Source: Oceanimonas baumannii (GTDB lineage: Bacteria > Pseudomonadota > Gammaproteobacteria > Enterobacterales > Aeromonadaceae). From it: a DNA stretch of 64,000 bases. Of this stretch, positions 55,304 through 64,000 are shown piece after piece. The notes under the pieces are model-generated. The model saw nothing but the letters and a program-made list of their open reading frames with translations, was not told the origin of the DNA and did not search any database. Where the stretch lies: assembly GCF_002245495.1 (NCBI RefSeq), contig NZ_NQJF01000006.1:170834-234833 (forward strand). The letters run 5' to 3'. Position numbers and translations under genes: made by a program. Position 1 is the stretch's first letter. Each line of letters starts with the position of its first letter.

Positions 55304-56893
55304 ATGACCATGACCAAAACCACAGCTTCTCTGCAGCACAGGCTGCGGGTGTTCCAGCGTTCTGACAAACTGCCGGCCATCAAAGGTATCCGGCGTGGTA
55401 TCGAACGTGAAAGCCTGCGTATTACGCCTGAAGGCCAGCTGGCTCATACCCCTCATCCGCATGTACTGGGATCGGCGCTTAGCCATGCGCACATCACGAC
55501 GGATTTTTCCGAATCCCTGATGGAGTTCATTACGCCGGTATCCGACTCGGTGGAAACCCTGCTGGCCCAGCTGAGTGATATTCATCGCTACACGGTGCGT
55601 CATCTGGCGGGGGAACAGCTCTGGCCGCTGAGCATGCCCTGCTTGCTCAGGAACGATGAGCACATACCGCTGGCACAATATGGCAGCTCTAATGTCGGCA
55701 GGATGAAAACCCTTTACCGTCAGGGGCTGCACCATCGTTATGGCAGCAGTATGCAGGTGATTTCCGGCGTGCATTTTAATTTTTCCATGCCGGACAGCTT
55801 CTGGGTGGAATGGCATGAGCTGGAAGGTAATGGTCGTTACCTGCAGGACTTTGTTTCCGAAGCCTATCTGGGGCTCATTCGCAATTTTTATCGTTATGGC
55901 TGGCTGATCCCTTATCTGTTTGGTGCATCACCTGCCCTGTGCGGCTCTTTCCTTCAAGGCAGGGAACACAAGCTGCCCTTTGAGCGCCTTGGTAAGGGGA
56001 CACTTTATCTGCCTTATGCCACCTCGCTGCGGATGTCTGATCTCGGCTATACCAACAATGCGCAGGCCGGGCTTAATATTTCCCTGAGCAGTCTGGACAA
56101 ATATGTGGACAGCCTGCGCCGGGCGATTGGTACTCATGCCCCCGAATTTGCCCGTATCGGTGTAAAAGTGGACGGTGAATACCGTCAGCTCAACGACAAT
56201 GTGCTGCAGATAGAAAATGAGCTGTATGCCCCGATTCGGCCCAAGCGAACCGCCGAAAGCGGGGAGAAACCCTCGGAAGCACTGGAAGCCCGGGGAGTTG
56301 AATATATCGAAGTGCGTTCGGTAGATGTGAATCCTTTTTCTGCAGTTGGCATTGAAGCGGAGCAAATCCGCTTTCTCGACACCTTTTTATTGTGGTGCCT
56401 GCTGACGCCGTCGGCACCGCTGGATGAGGAAGAGATTGCGCTTAACCGACGCAATTTTACCAAGGTGGTACTGGAAGGACGAAAACCCGGTCTGATGCTG
56501 GAACAGTCAGCAGGGGAGGCTATGCCACTGGCACTGCTTGGTGAACAGTACTTCGGTGAACTGGCCGAGGTGGCGGAGTTGCTTGATGCCTGTTGTGGCC
56601 GGGGTTGTTACGGTAAAGCGCACGCGCAGCAACTGGCTGCCATGCGTGATCCCGAGCTGACCTTGTCGGCAAAAGTGCTGCATGAACTGAAACAACGCAA
56701 TACTGATATTTTGCCGTTCGGGCTGGAATTGTCCCGCCGGTATAATGCGCATTTTACCAGTATCATTCCTCGCTATTGGGACGATAACTATTTTGATGAA
56801 GAAGGTGCTCGCTCTCAGGCTCGTCAGCGCAAGCTTGAAGGGTCTGATACGGTGAGTTTTGATGATTTTCTCAAGGACTATTTCGCTCAATAG
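55304..56893 (+). CDS. gshA: glutamate-cysteine ligase
   Basis: ATG 55304 gives 529 residues (E. coli 518); the second ATG, 55310, is also plausible. IKGIRRGIERESLRITPEG, SNVGRMKTLYRQGLHHRYG and YIEVRSVDVNPFSAVGIEA are gamma-GCS type 1 signatures. It catalyses the first step of glutathione synthesis. A strong bidirectional terminator follows. Confidence 0.96.
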   Translation: MTMTKTTASLQHRLRVFQRSDKLPAIKGIRRGIERESLRITPEGQLAHTPHPHVLGSALSHAHITTDFSESLMEFITPVSDSVETLLAQLSDIHRYTVRHLAGEQLWPLSMPCLLRNDEHIPLAQYGSSNVGRMKTLYRQGLHHRYGSSMQVISGVHFNFSMPDSFWVEWHELEGNGRYLQDFVSEAYLGLIRNFYRYGWLIPYLFGASPALCGSFLQGREHKLPFERLGKGTLYLPYATSLRMSDLGYTNNAQAGLNISLSSLDKYVDSLRRAIGTHAPEFARIGVKVDGEYRQLNDNVLQIENELYAPIRPKRTAESGEKPSEALEARGVEYIEVRSVDVNPFSAVGIEAEQIRFLDTFLLWCLLTPSAPLDEEEIALNRRNFTKVVLEGRKPGLMLEQSAGEAMPLALLGEQYFGELAEVAELLDACCGRGCYGKAHAQQLAAMRDPELTLSAKVLHELKQRNTDILPFGLELSRRYNAHFTSIIPRYWDDNYFDEEGARSQARQRKLEGSDTVSFDDFLKDYFAQ

Positions 56894-56944
56894 GCGCAGC
56901 GTAGAGATGAGTTCAACGGGATGCGGTATTGCCTGATGGTGAGT

Positions 56945-57002
56945 ACGACACTCTCAATAAAAAAAACCCGCTGATGCGGGTTTTTTTTATTGAGAGTGTC
57001 GT
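56945..57002. terminator. bidirectional terminator with 27-bp perfect stem
   Basis: Two 27-base perfect arms surround the loop TGAT. The arms include CCCGC/GCGGG next to eight A and eight T. It lies between the convergent genes gshA and bamD. Confidence 0.9.
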
Positions 57003-57011
57003 CACTGTCGC

Positions 57012-57758
57012 TTAGCCAGCAGGGTAGTTGGCCTTGAGCACGGCTTCCGCGTGGTTGGCCATTTCAGTGAGGCCCAGCTTGCCATAGGCTTGCTGCATAA
57101 TGCGCAAAGCGGGTTTCAGCTGCTTGGTGTCCGGGTAGGTTTCTACGACAAACTTGGCGCGGTTGGCTGCGGCCAGCCAGGCCTGGCGTTTGACGTAATA
57201 CTGAGCCACGGCCAGATCATAACGGGCAAGGCGATTTTTCAGACTGATCATGCGGGCCCTGGCATCGGCAGCATAGACACTGTCAGGATGCTGGCGCAGC
57301 AGCTGGCGAAAGTCGGCAAAGGCCTGTCGGGCGTAGTTGGGATCGCGATCGGCCCGGTCGATGTTAAAAACTTCCTGAAAGAAGTTGTAGTCCGCCGACA
57401 TATTGGTCAGGCCACGCATATAGCGGGCATAGTCTACGCTGGGGTGATTAGGATTCAGACGGATAAAGCGGTCGATATTGGCCAGCGCCCGTACGGTGTC
57501 ATCCTGCTTGTAGTAGGCATAAATCAGATCGAGCTGTACCTGGTTGGAATAAGCTCCAAACGGATAACGGGCGTCCATGGCCTCCAGCAATTCGGCGGCA
57601 CGAATATAATTTCCGGCCTGCAGGCGTTCCCGGGCATCCTGGTAGAGTACTTCCGGAGCGTCGTCCGGAACGTCATTCTTGCTGGTGCTGGAACAGCCGG
57701 TGGCGGCCAGCGCCAAAGTCAGTGTCAGGGTGAGCCAGAGGCTTCGTTGTTTCGCCAT
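57012..57758 (-). CDS. bamD: outer membrane assembly lipoprotein BamD
   Basis: ATG 57758 (MAKQRSLWLTLTLTLALAAT) gives 248 residues. The lipobox LAATGC places lipidated Cys at residue 22. Five TPR-like repeats follow (QAGNYIRAAELLEAMDARYP and others). It is the essential BAM subunit with BamA. An ATG four codons earlier (57770) is also possible. It diverges from rluD, as in E. coli. Confidence 0.95.
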   Translation of the reverse strand: MAKQRSLWLTLTLTLALAATGCSSTSKNDVPDDAPEVLYQDARERLQAGNYIRAAELLEAMDARYPFGAYSNQVQLDLIYAYYKQDDTVRALANIDRFIRLNPNHPSVDYARYMRGLTNMSADYNFFQEVFNIDRADRDPNYARQAFADFRQLLRQHPDSVYAADARARMISLKNRLARYDLAVAQYYVKRQAWLAAANRAKFVVETYPDTKQLKPALRIMQQAYGKLGLTEMANHAEAVLKANYPAG

Positions 57759-57860
57759 TGAAAAGTCCATTGTGATTGCAAAATTCGGAAACTGATTAAG
57801 CTCAGCGTCAAGAACCGCTAGAATAACCAATTAAATATCATTTGGTAACCAGTGGTCTTC

Positions 57861-58841
57861 ATGAGCCAGCATATCGAACTGAACGGCGTGGTCGCCGATC
57901 ATCAATACGGTCAACGTCTGGACCAGGCGTTGGCAGAAATGTTCCCCGATTATTCCCGTTCCCGCATAAAAACCTGGATCCAGCAGGAACTGGTGCAAAT
58001 CGATGGTGCCGTGGTCAGTAAGCCCCGGGAAAAAGTGTTGCCCGGCCAGCAAGTGGTGGTCACTGCAGAGCTGGCCGATGAGGTCAGGTTCGAGCCTCAG
58101 GCCATAGAGCTTAATATTGTCTACGAAGACGATGACATTCTGGTGATCAATAAACTCGCCGGCTTGGTCGTGCACCCGGGAGCTGGTACTCCTGACGGTA
58201 CTTTGCTTAATGCCTTGCTGCACCATTGTCCGGAGATCGCCGAAGTACCTCGGGCTGGTATCGTTCACCGGCTCGATAAAGATACCACCGGCCTGATGGT
58301 GGTGGCGAAAACCATACCGGCTCAGACACATTTGGTCACCGCCCTGCAGGCCCGGCATATTACCCGTGAATATGAAGCCGTGGCAATCGGGCACATGACC
58401 GCAGGTGGAACCGTGGATGCCAACATCGGGCGTCATCCGACCCAGCGTATTCAGATGGCTGTTGTGCCCAGTGGCAAGCCTGCGGTCACGCACTATCGGG
58501 TAATGGAAAAATTCCGTGCTCATACCCGCTTGCGGGTACGGCTGGAAACCGGTCGTACACACCAGATCCGTGTGCACATGGCATACCTTAAGCACCCGCT
58601 GGTGGGAGACCCGGTGTATGGTGGCCGGCTTAAGCCCCCCCGGGCTGCCGAACCTGAGCTGATGGATTTTTTGCGGAGCTTCAAACGTCAGGCTCTGCAT
58701 GCGGTGATGCTGCGGCTTGAGCATCCCATCAGCGGGGAGTTAATGGAATGGCATGCTCCGATCCCTGATGACATGGTGAAGCTGGTAGAGGTACTGCGTG
58801 CCGACACCGAGGCTCACCCGGATGATCTGGTATGGATATAA
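57861..58841 (+). CDS. rluD: 23S rRNA pseudouridine synthase RluD
   Basis: ATG 57861 (MSQHIELNGVVADHQYGQRL) gives 326 residues. An S4 domain (RLDQALAEMFPDYSRSRIKT) is followed by the catalytic HRLDKDTTGLMVVAKT with Asp. It modifies positions 1911, 1915 and 1917 of 23S rRNA in E. coli. It overlaps pgeF by ten bases. Confidence 0.96.
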   Translation: MSQHIELNGVVADHQYGQRLDQALAEMFPDYSRSRIKTWIQQELVQIDGAVVSKPREKVLPGQQVVVTAELADEVRFEPQAIELNIVYEDDDILVINKLAGLVVHPGAGTPDGTLLNALLHHCPEIAEVPRAGIVHRLDKDTTGLMVVAKTIPAQTHLVTALQARHITREYEAVAIGHMTAGGTVDANIGRHPTQRIQMAVVPSGKPAVTHYRVMEKFRAHTRLRVRLETGRTHQIRVHMAYLKHPLVGDPVYGGRLKPPRAAEPELMDFLRSFKRQALHAVMLRLEHPISGELMEWHAPIPDDMVKLVEVLRADTEAHPDDLVWI

Positions 58842-59560
58842 TCCTTCCCGACTGGCCGGCGCCGGCCGGCGTTTGCGCTGCGCAGAGTACCCGCACCGGG
58901 GGAAGCAGCCGGGCTCCCTGGCACAGTCTTAACCTGGGAACTCATGTCGGGGATCATATCGCCTCGGTACGTACCAACCGGGAGTTACTGGCCGCGTGCC
59001 TGAATTTGCCATCCGAGCCGGTCTGGCTGGAGCAGGTCCATGGTATTCGTGTCCTGACGCTGCCGGCAGAGAATGATGACGTTATCGCCGATGCGGTGGT
59101 CAGCCATTCACCGGGGCAGGTGTGCGCTGTGATGACAGCTGATTGTCTGCCGGTCCTGTTTTGTGATGAAGCAGGCACGGTTGTTGGCGCGGCTCATGCG
59201 GGCTGGCGCGGGTTGGCCGCTGGAGTGCTGGAAGCGACGTTGCAGGAAATGAACGTTGCCCCTGAGTCGGTGATGGTCTGGCTGGGGCCGGCTATTGGTC
59301 CGCATGCTTTTGAAGTGGGTGATGATGTGCGCGATATTTTTATCGCGCATTCTGCGCTGGCCAAAGATGCTTTTGTGGCAGCCGGAAATAAATGGCTTGC
59401 CGATATTTACCATCTGGCACGGTTACGGCTGGCGGCGGCGGGAGTGCATCATATTTATGGTGGTGAATATTGCACTTTGTCAGACGCTGAACGTTTTTTC
59501 TCCTACCGGCGTGATGGCCAGACCGGCCGCATGGCGACATTGGTCTGGCTTGATGAGTAA
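58832..59560 (+). CDS. pgeF: purine nucleoside phosphorylase / multicopper polyphenol oxidase-fold protein YfiH
   Basis: This 242-residue protein has the metal and active-site motifs WLEQVHGIRV, MTADCLPVLFCDEAG and GAAHAGWRGLAAGVLEA. FSYRRDGQTGRMATLVWL ends the protein. E. coli PgeF edits peptidoglycan precursors with serine. The rluD-pgeF-clpB order is the same as in E. coli. Confidence 0.93.
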   Translation: MDIILPDWPAPAGVCAAQSTRTGGSSRAPWHSLNLGTHVGDHIASVRTNRELLAACLNLPSEPVWLEQVHGIRVLTLPAENDDVIADAVVSHSPGQVCAVMTADCLPVLFCDEAGTVVGAAHAGWRGLAAGVLEATLQEMNVAPESVMVWLGPAIGPHAFEVGDDVRDIFIAHSALAKDAFVAAGNKWLADIYHLARLRLAAAGVHHIYGGEYCTLSDAERFFSYRRDGQTGRMATLVWLDE

Positions 59561-59577
59561 AAACTGATAAACACCGG

Positions 59578-59602
59578 TTGAAAACCGGCCATAAGACCCC
59601 AT
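59578..59602 (+). promoter_or_regulatory. sigma-32 heat shock promoter of clpB
   Basis: TTGAAA (59578-59583) and CCCCAT (59597-59602) are 13 bases apart, a close match to the sigma-32 consensus. The -35 lies inside a short hairpin CCGGTT-GAA-AACCGG. clpB starts 61 bases further. Confidence 0.85.
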
Positions 59603-59662
59603 TCTTAGTATCAGAATTGAACCTTGCATGCCCGCCTGGCGGGCGTTTTCAGGAGAAAGCTG

Positions 59663-62236
59663 ATGCGTCTTGATCGTCTTACCAGTAAATTCCAACTCGC
59701 CCTGCAAGATGCCCAGTCGATGGCGCTGGGGCGGGATCACGCTTATATTGAACCGGCCCATCTGCTGGTAGCCATGCTGAATCAGGAAGGCGGCACCATT
59801 CGCCCTCTACTGACCACCGCCGGCGTAGACGGCAATACCTTACGGGTTGAGCTTGATAAGTCCCTTGACCGTCTGCCCAGAGTGAGTGGCGGTGACATGG
59901 ACGTGCAGGTGTCACCGGTACTGGGCCGGTTGCTGAATCAATGTGACAAGCTGGCTCAGCAGCGCAAGGACGCCTATATCTCTTCCGAGCTATTTTTACT
60001 GGCATCGCTGGACGACAAGGGTGAGCTGGGAGAGTTACTCAAACGGGCAGGTCTGACCAAAGAAAAACTGGCCAAAGCCATTGACGATATTCGTGGTGGC
60101 CAGAAGGTGGATGATCCCAACGCCGAAGAAAATCGTCAGGCGCTGGAAAAGTACACTGTCGACCTTACCGAGCGGGCCGAACAGGGCAAGCTGGATCCGG
60201 TGATAGGCCGGGATGATGAGATTCGCCGTACTATTCAGGTGCTGCAACGGCGTACCAAAAATAACCCTGTGCTGATCGGCGAACCCGGTGTAGGGAAAAC
60301 CGCGATTGCTGAAGGACTGGCACAACGCATTATTAACGGTGAAGTGCCGGAAGGGCTCAAGAACAAGCGGGTACTGTCCCTCGACATGGGAGCCCTGATT
60401 GCCGGTGCCAAGTATCGCGGTGAGTTTGAAGAGCGGCTTAAAGCATTACTGAACGAGCTGGCGAAGGAAGAAGGCAGGGTGATCCTCTTTATTGACGAGC
60501 TGCATACCATGGTGGGTGCCGGCAAGGGAGAAGGGGCCATGGACGCCGGTAACATGCTCAAGCCGGCACTGGCACGGGGAGAGCTGCATTGTGTCGGGGC
60601 AACCACACTGGATGAATACCGTCAGTACGTGGAAAAAGATGCGGCGCTGGAGCGACGTTTTCAGAAGGTGCTTATCGATCAGCCCACGGTGGAAGATACC
60701 ATTGCCATTCTGCGAGGTCTGAAAGAACGCTACGAGCTGCATCACCATGTACAGATTACGGATCCGGCAATTGTGGCGGCAGCGACCCTGTCTCACCGCT
60801 ACATTGCCGATCGTCAGTTACCTGACAAGGCTATTGATCTTATCGACGAAGCGGCGTCCAGTATTCGCCTGCAGATAGACTCCAAGCCTGAACCTCTGGA
60901 CCGACTGGACCGGCGGATCATTCAGCTCAAGCTGGAAGAGCAGGCCCTGCTCAAGGAAGATGATGAAGGCAGCCGCAAGCGTCTGCAGTTGATCCGTGAC
61001 GAGCTGGATGAAAAAGAGCAGGAATACGCCGAACTGGAAGAGGTATGGACCTCTGAAAAAGCGGCGCTGGCCGGCACTCAGCATATCAAGGCGGAGCTGG
61101 AGCAGGTTCGTCAGGAACTGGAAGTGGCGCGGCGGGCCAGTGATCTGGCTCGGATGTCTGAGCTGCAGTATGGCCGCATTCCCGAGCTTGAAAAACAACT
61201 GGATCTGGCCGCCCAGGCCGAGATGCAGGAGCAGCACCTGTTAAAAAACCGTGTCACCGATGAAGAGATTGCCGATGTGCTGTCCCGCTGGACTGGCATT
61301 CCCGTGGCTAAAATGCTGGAAGGAGAAAAAGAAAAGCTGTTGCGCATGGAGGACACCTTGCACGAGCAGGTGATCGGCCAGAACGAGGCAGTGGACGCGG
61401 TGGCCAACGCCATTCGCCGCAGCCGGGCCGGATTGTCGGATCCCAACCGGCCGGTTGGCTCCTTCCTGTTTATGGGCCCCACTGGTGTCGGAAAAACCGA
61501 GCTGTGCAAGGCGCTGGCTGACTTCTTGTTCGACAGCCGCGACGCCATGGTGCGTATCGACATGTCGGAATTTATGGAAAAGCACTCAGTGTCACGTCTG
61601 GTGGGAGCTCCTCCCGGTTACGTGGGGTACGAGGAAGGCGGCTATCTGACCGAAGCGGTACGGCGCAAGCCTTACTCGGTGATCCTGCTGGATGAAGTAG
61701 AAAAGGCCCATCCGGATGTGTTTAACATTTTGCTGCAAGTGCTGGATGACGGCCGGCTGACAGATGGTCAGGGGCGCACCGTGGACTTTCGTAATACCGT
61801 GGTGATCATGACCTCCAATATCGGCTCAGATCTTATTCAGGAGCATAATGACTCTAAAGATTATGAGCAGATGAAAGCCATGCTGATGGAAGTGCTCGGA
61901 CATCAGTTCCGTCCCGAGTTTATCAACCGGATTGATGAGATCGTGGTATTCCACCCTCTGGCTCAGGAGCAGATCAAGGCCATTGCCCGGATCCAGCTGC
62001 AGGGGCTGGTACAGCGGCTTGAGAGGATGGAGTATGAGGTCTCTGTCAGCGATGCCTTGCTGGAAAAACTGGCTCTGGCCGGTTTCGATCCCTTGTTTGG
62101 TGCGCGACCGCTCAAACGGGCGATTCAGCACAAGGTGGAAGATCCACTGGCGCAAGCCATGTTGTCCGGTCGAGTGGTGCCCGGCAAACCGCTAAAACTG
62201 GATGCCGACGACAATGGTCTGGTGCTGAATCAGTAA
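59663..62236 (+). CDS. clpB: ATP-dependent disaggregase ClpB
   Basis: ATG 59663 ([20 protein letters not shown]) has AGGAG upstream and gives 857 residues, as in E. coli. Domains are N domain, NBD1 ([17 protein letters not shown] and [13 protein letters not shown]), the coiled-coil middle domain (about 400-520), and NBD2 ([15 protein letters not shown] and [13 protein letters not shown]). It works with DnaK to rescue aggregated proteins. Confidence 0.98.
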   Translation: MRLDRLTSKFQLALQDAQSMALGRDHAYIEPAHLLVAMLNQEGGTIRPLLTTAGVDGNTLRVELDKSLDRLPRVSGGDMDVQVSPVLGRLLNQCDKLAQQRKDAYISSELFLLASLDDKGELGELLKRAGLTKEKLAKAIDDIRGGQKVDDPNAEENRQALEKYTVDLTERAEQGKLDPVIGRDDEIRRTIQVLQRRTKNNPVLIGEPGVGKTAIAEGLAQRIINGEVPEGLKNKRVLSLDMGALIAGAKYRGEFEERLKALLNELAKEEGRVILFIDELHTMVGAGKGEGAMDAGNMLKPALARGELHCVGATTLDEYRQYVEKDAALERRFQKVLIDQPTVEDTIAILRGLKERYELHHHVQITDPAIVAAATLSHRYIADRQLPDKAIDLIDEAASSIRLQIDSKPEPLDRLDRRIIQLKLEEQALLKEDDEGSRKRLQLIRDELDEKEQEYAELEEVWTSEKAALAGTQHIKAELEQVRQELEVARRASDLARMSELQYGRIPELEKQLDLAAQAEMQEQHLLKNRVTDEEIADVLSRWTGIPVAKMLEGEKEKLLRMEDTLHEQVIGQNEAVDAVANAIRRSRAGLSDPNRPVGSFLFMGPTGVGKTELCKALADFLFDSRDAMVRIDMSEFMEKHSVSRLVGAPPGYVGYEEGGYLTEAVRRKPYSVILLDEVEKAHPDVFNILLQVLDDGRLTDGQGRTVDFRNTVVIMTSNIGSDLIQEHNDSKDYEQMKAMLMEVLGHQFRPEFINRIDEIVVFHPLAQEQIKAIARIQLQGLVQRLERMEYEVSVSDALLEKLALAGFDPLFGARPLKRAIQHKVEDPLAQAMLSGRVVPGKPLKLDADDNGLVLNQ

Positions 62237-62258
62237 GAACAGCTCACCATATGTAAGG

Positions 62259-62287
62259 GGGAGAAGGCCTGGCCTTCTCCCTTTTTT
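62259..62287 (+). terminator. rho-independent terminator after clpB
   Basis: GGGAGAAGG, loop CCTGG, CCTTCTCCC, six T. Confidence 0.9.
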
Positions 62288-62317
62288 ATTGCTCATTATT
62301 CACGGAGGCGGCCACAT

Positions 62318-63517
62318 TTAACCCGGGCGGCCATCTGCTCTGGGTTGAGTGAGAATGGGCCAGTAAATCCGGCAGAACAGGCCAAAAGCAGCAACCCATG
62401 CCAGCGCACTCAGGTCATAAACGAGGCTGGTCAGACCGGGAGCCAGCATGGGTAATAGAGTGCGAATCAGACCAGCCATAATCACCAGGATAAAAGCCGT
62501 TACCATGGGCTTTTTCAGCTCCAGGGGCCGGCCCGAGTGCCCCAGCGACACGCGGGCGATCATGCCGAGAATGACAGTGCCCATGGCACCGGCAGTCAGC
62601 CAATGACTAGCCAGCGATACGGTGATCCCCCAATTCAGCAGTGCCGCCGCCATGGCCAGTAAGCCTGCCGGAATAAACAGGTAGCCAAGGTGCAGCACCC
62701 ATAACAGAGGAATGCCCTTGGTCAGTTTATTGTGCCAGCGGGAAAGGCGAACAAGGTGCGCCAGTGCGGCAACGGCCAGCCCCAAGGCCAGCAGGATATT
62801 GAACAGCGTGGTTCTCGGTAGTATCAGCCAGCCCAGTGTAGTTAGCCAGATGGAGCCGAGTGCCAGTTTTTCAAGCGCTCGGACAGGTTCAGGTTTGTCG
62901 GTACCGGTACCCCGGGCGGTGAAGAAAGGGATCACCCGGCCACCCATAACGGCAATCAGGGCGGCGATTGCCAGTGCTGCGGTAGTAAAAGTCCGCTCCG
63001 CCAGCAGCCAGTTATGTGTGAAAGCGGCGTAATAACTGAGGGCATTAAGCAGTGTCATGACCAGTAGCAGGGGAGCAAAAAACAGGTTACGCCATTGTCT
63101 CACCTGGATTACCGGCTGTGCCAAAAAGCCAGCGACCAGCGGTAACCAGAGCAAATCCAGCAACATCACCAGGGTGTTCAGCTCCCCCCGCAATGGCATC
63201 AGCAAGCGGGGCAGCAGCCAGAGGCCGGATATCAGAGCGAGAGGCCAGCCGCGGATGCCGGGAATACCGGTCCAGTTCTGCATGGCGGTGAGTACGAAGC
63301 CGGCAATGATGGCCATACCAAACCCGAAAATCATTTCATGAGCGTGCCACCAGACAGGATTGCTGACACCTGGAAGGAGAGGAGCACCTCTAAGTACCAG
63401 CAGCCACAGCGCCATGGCCGTGCAGGAAAACAGAGCCCCGCCCAGAAAAAACACGCGGAAGCCCAGCCGGAACAGGGGGACGATTTCATTTTCCCTTTGC
63501 GCATCCATAATTTGCAT
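62318..63517 (-). CDS. nnrS: NnrS-family heme-copper membrane protein
   Basis: ATG 63517 (MQIMDAQRENEIVPLFRLGF) gives 399 residues with about 12 membrane helices. The family motif WWHAHEMIFGFGMAIIAGF carries His ligands. NnrS protects against nitric oxide in anaerobic growth. ATGs at 63538 and 63508 are alternatives; the first lies inside a possible NsrR site, so it is less likely. It converges on clpB. Confidence 0.9.
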   Translation of the reverse strand: MQIMDAQRENEIVPLFRLGFRVFFLGGALFSCTAMALWLLVLRGAPLLPGVSNPVWWHAHEMIFGFGMAIIAGFVLTAMQNWTGIPGIRGWPLALISGLWLLPRLLMPLRGELNTLVMLLDLLWLPLVAGFLAQPVIQVRQWRNLFFAPLLLVMTLLNALSYYAAFTHNWLLAERTFTTAALAIAALIAVMGGRVIPFFTARGTGTDKPEPVRALEKLALGSIWLTTLGWLILPRTTLFNILLALGLAVAALAHLVRLSRWHNKLTKGIPLLWVLHLGYLFIPAGLLAMAAALLNWGITVSLASHWLTAGAMGTVILGMIARVSLGHSGRPLELKKPMVTAFILVIMAGLIRTLLPMLAPGLTSLVYDLSALAWVAAFGLFCRIYWPILTQPRADGRPG

Positions 63518-63530
63518 ATGATTCACCATT

Positions 63531-63555
63531 AGTTGCATTTTATATATCTATTATA
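63531..63555 (-). promoter_or_regulatory. possible NsrR operator and -10 box of nnrS
   Basis: On the plus strand AGTTGCATTTTATATATCT (63531-63549) resembles an NsrR palindrome with one good half-site (TTGCATTT) and one weak half. A minus-strand TATAAT (63550-63555) lies next to it. nnrS genes are often NsrR targets. Confidence 0.4.
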
Positions 63556-63656
63556 GGGTGCGATCACATGAAAACCTGAATCAGGATCAAAACTGGCGCA
63601 TAAAAATACGGTTAGTGTGAATCTTGAGCAGTTGGTTGTTTTTATCAAAAAAGCCC

Positions 63657-63684
63657 TTGCGCAAAATCCGCGGCTCCCTATAAT
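63657..63684 (+). promoter_or_regulatory. rrn P1 promoter
   Basis: TTGCGC (63657-63662), 16-base spacer, TATAAT (63679-63684) followed by a GCGC discriminator. AT-rich UP-element-like sequence lies just upstream. This is the stringent-type rrn P1. Confidence 0.85.
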
Positions 63685-63761
63685 GCGCATCCACTGACAC
63701 GGGGCAACACGCCAACGGTCACAAACGTTGAAAACGAACAAAACAAAGTTCAAATCAACGC

Positions 63762-63789
63762 TTGACGAACACCAAGAGTTGCGTAGAAT
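63762..63789 (+). promoter_or_regulatory. rrn P2 promoter
   Basis: TTGACG (63762-63767), 16-base spacer, TAGAAT (63784-63789), then GCGC. It is 105 bases downstream of P1, as in other rrn operons. Confidence 0.83.
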
Positions 63790-63818
63790 GCGCAGCCCTG
63801 ACCAGCGAAAGCGGTCAC

Positions 63819-63830
63819 GCTCTTTAACAA
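63819..63830 (+). promoter_or_regulatory. rrn antitermination boxA
   Basis: GCTCTTTAACAA matches the boxA core bound by NusB/S10. The region 63518-63953 holds no protein gene, only the nnrS and rrn promoters and the rRNA leader. Confidence 0.85.
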
Positions 63831-63953
63831 TTTATCAAGCAAACTGTGTGGGCACTCGCAGTCGATTGAGAAACAAAAAATATTGTTTTTCAATGATTTG
63901 TGAAGTGCACTAGAAATAGCAGCAATTCAGATATTCATTGAGCATCAAATCTT

Positions 63954-64000
63954 TAATTGAAGAGTTTGATCATGGCTCAGATTGAACGCTGGCGGCAGGC
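63954..64000 (+). rRNA. rrs: 16S ribosomal RNA (first about 47 bases, cut by window edge)
   Basis: GAAGAGTTTGATCATGGCTC followed by AGATTGAACGCTGGCGGC is the canonical bacterial 16S 5' end. The start is placed by analogy with E. coli. Confidence 0.98.

Noticed and set aside
63529..63913. Open frames on both strands upstream of 16S rRNA
   Set aside because: The region carries rrn P1, P2 and boxA. The frames have no ribosome sites or domains.

Overview
The window is a stretch of gammaproteobacterial chromosome. The left 40% is one end of an integrated P2-family tailed prophage. The rest is conserved housekeeping sequence, and the right edge stops in the first bases of a 16S rRNA gene. The order nhaR - rpsT - ribF - ileS - lspA - fkpB - ispH, a luxS gene, the rpsF-rpsR-rplI operon and the start of the 16S gene all point to Gammaproteobacteria. 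The overall feel (GC-rich, type IV pilus genes, HlyU-like regulator) suggests Aeromonadales such as Oceanimonas or Zobellella. That genus guess is inference only.

Prophage, 1 to about 25,600. The left end lies outside the window. On the minus strand, reading leftward from 9823, is the late operon: scaffold/protease, capsid, small terminase, a serine-rich extra gene, head and tail completion (L, R, S), sheath, tube, a lysis cassette, a tail assembly chaperone with a clear -1 frameshift site, and a tape measure that runs off the edge. On the plus strand from 10000 are large terminase, portal, an Ogr/Delta zinc-finger late activator and a hicAB toxin-antitoxin pair. The two late units diverge across a 176-base control region that holds a perfect 9-base inverted repeat. 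The early operon runs leftward from cro (22872): Cox-like, CII-like, several small genes, the HUH replication initiator gpA and a solitary C5 cytosine methyltransferase. It ends in a three-gene cassette (possible ADP-ribosyltransferase fold, ribbon-helix-helix, and Ros-finger plus tandem Myb-like repeats) that has its own strong promoter under a perfect 11-base palindrome. CI, two small secreted proteins (lysogenic conversion candidates) and the integrase run rightward.

Host region, 25,600 to 64,000. nhaR and a HlyU-like regulator are followed by rpsT, murJ, ribF-ileS-lspA-fkpB-ispH, and a type IV minor pilin cluster with an unusually large PilV and no PilY1. Next come nadE-glnB, luxS, rnr-rlmB, a Crp-like regulator, elaA, an EamA transporter, rpsF-rpsR-rplI (without priB), fpr, an OmpA-type protein, a quinone oxidoreductase, an M16 protease and gshA. 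The window closes with bamD, rluD-pgeF-clpB with a sigma-32 promoter, nnrS, and the rrn P1/P2 promoters with the first bases of 16S rRNA.

The most interesting parts are the 33-base direct repeats that bracket hicAB, the ART/RHH/Ros-Myb operon, the tail chaperone frameshift and the oversized PilV.
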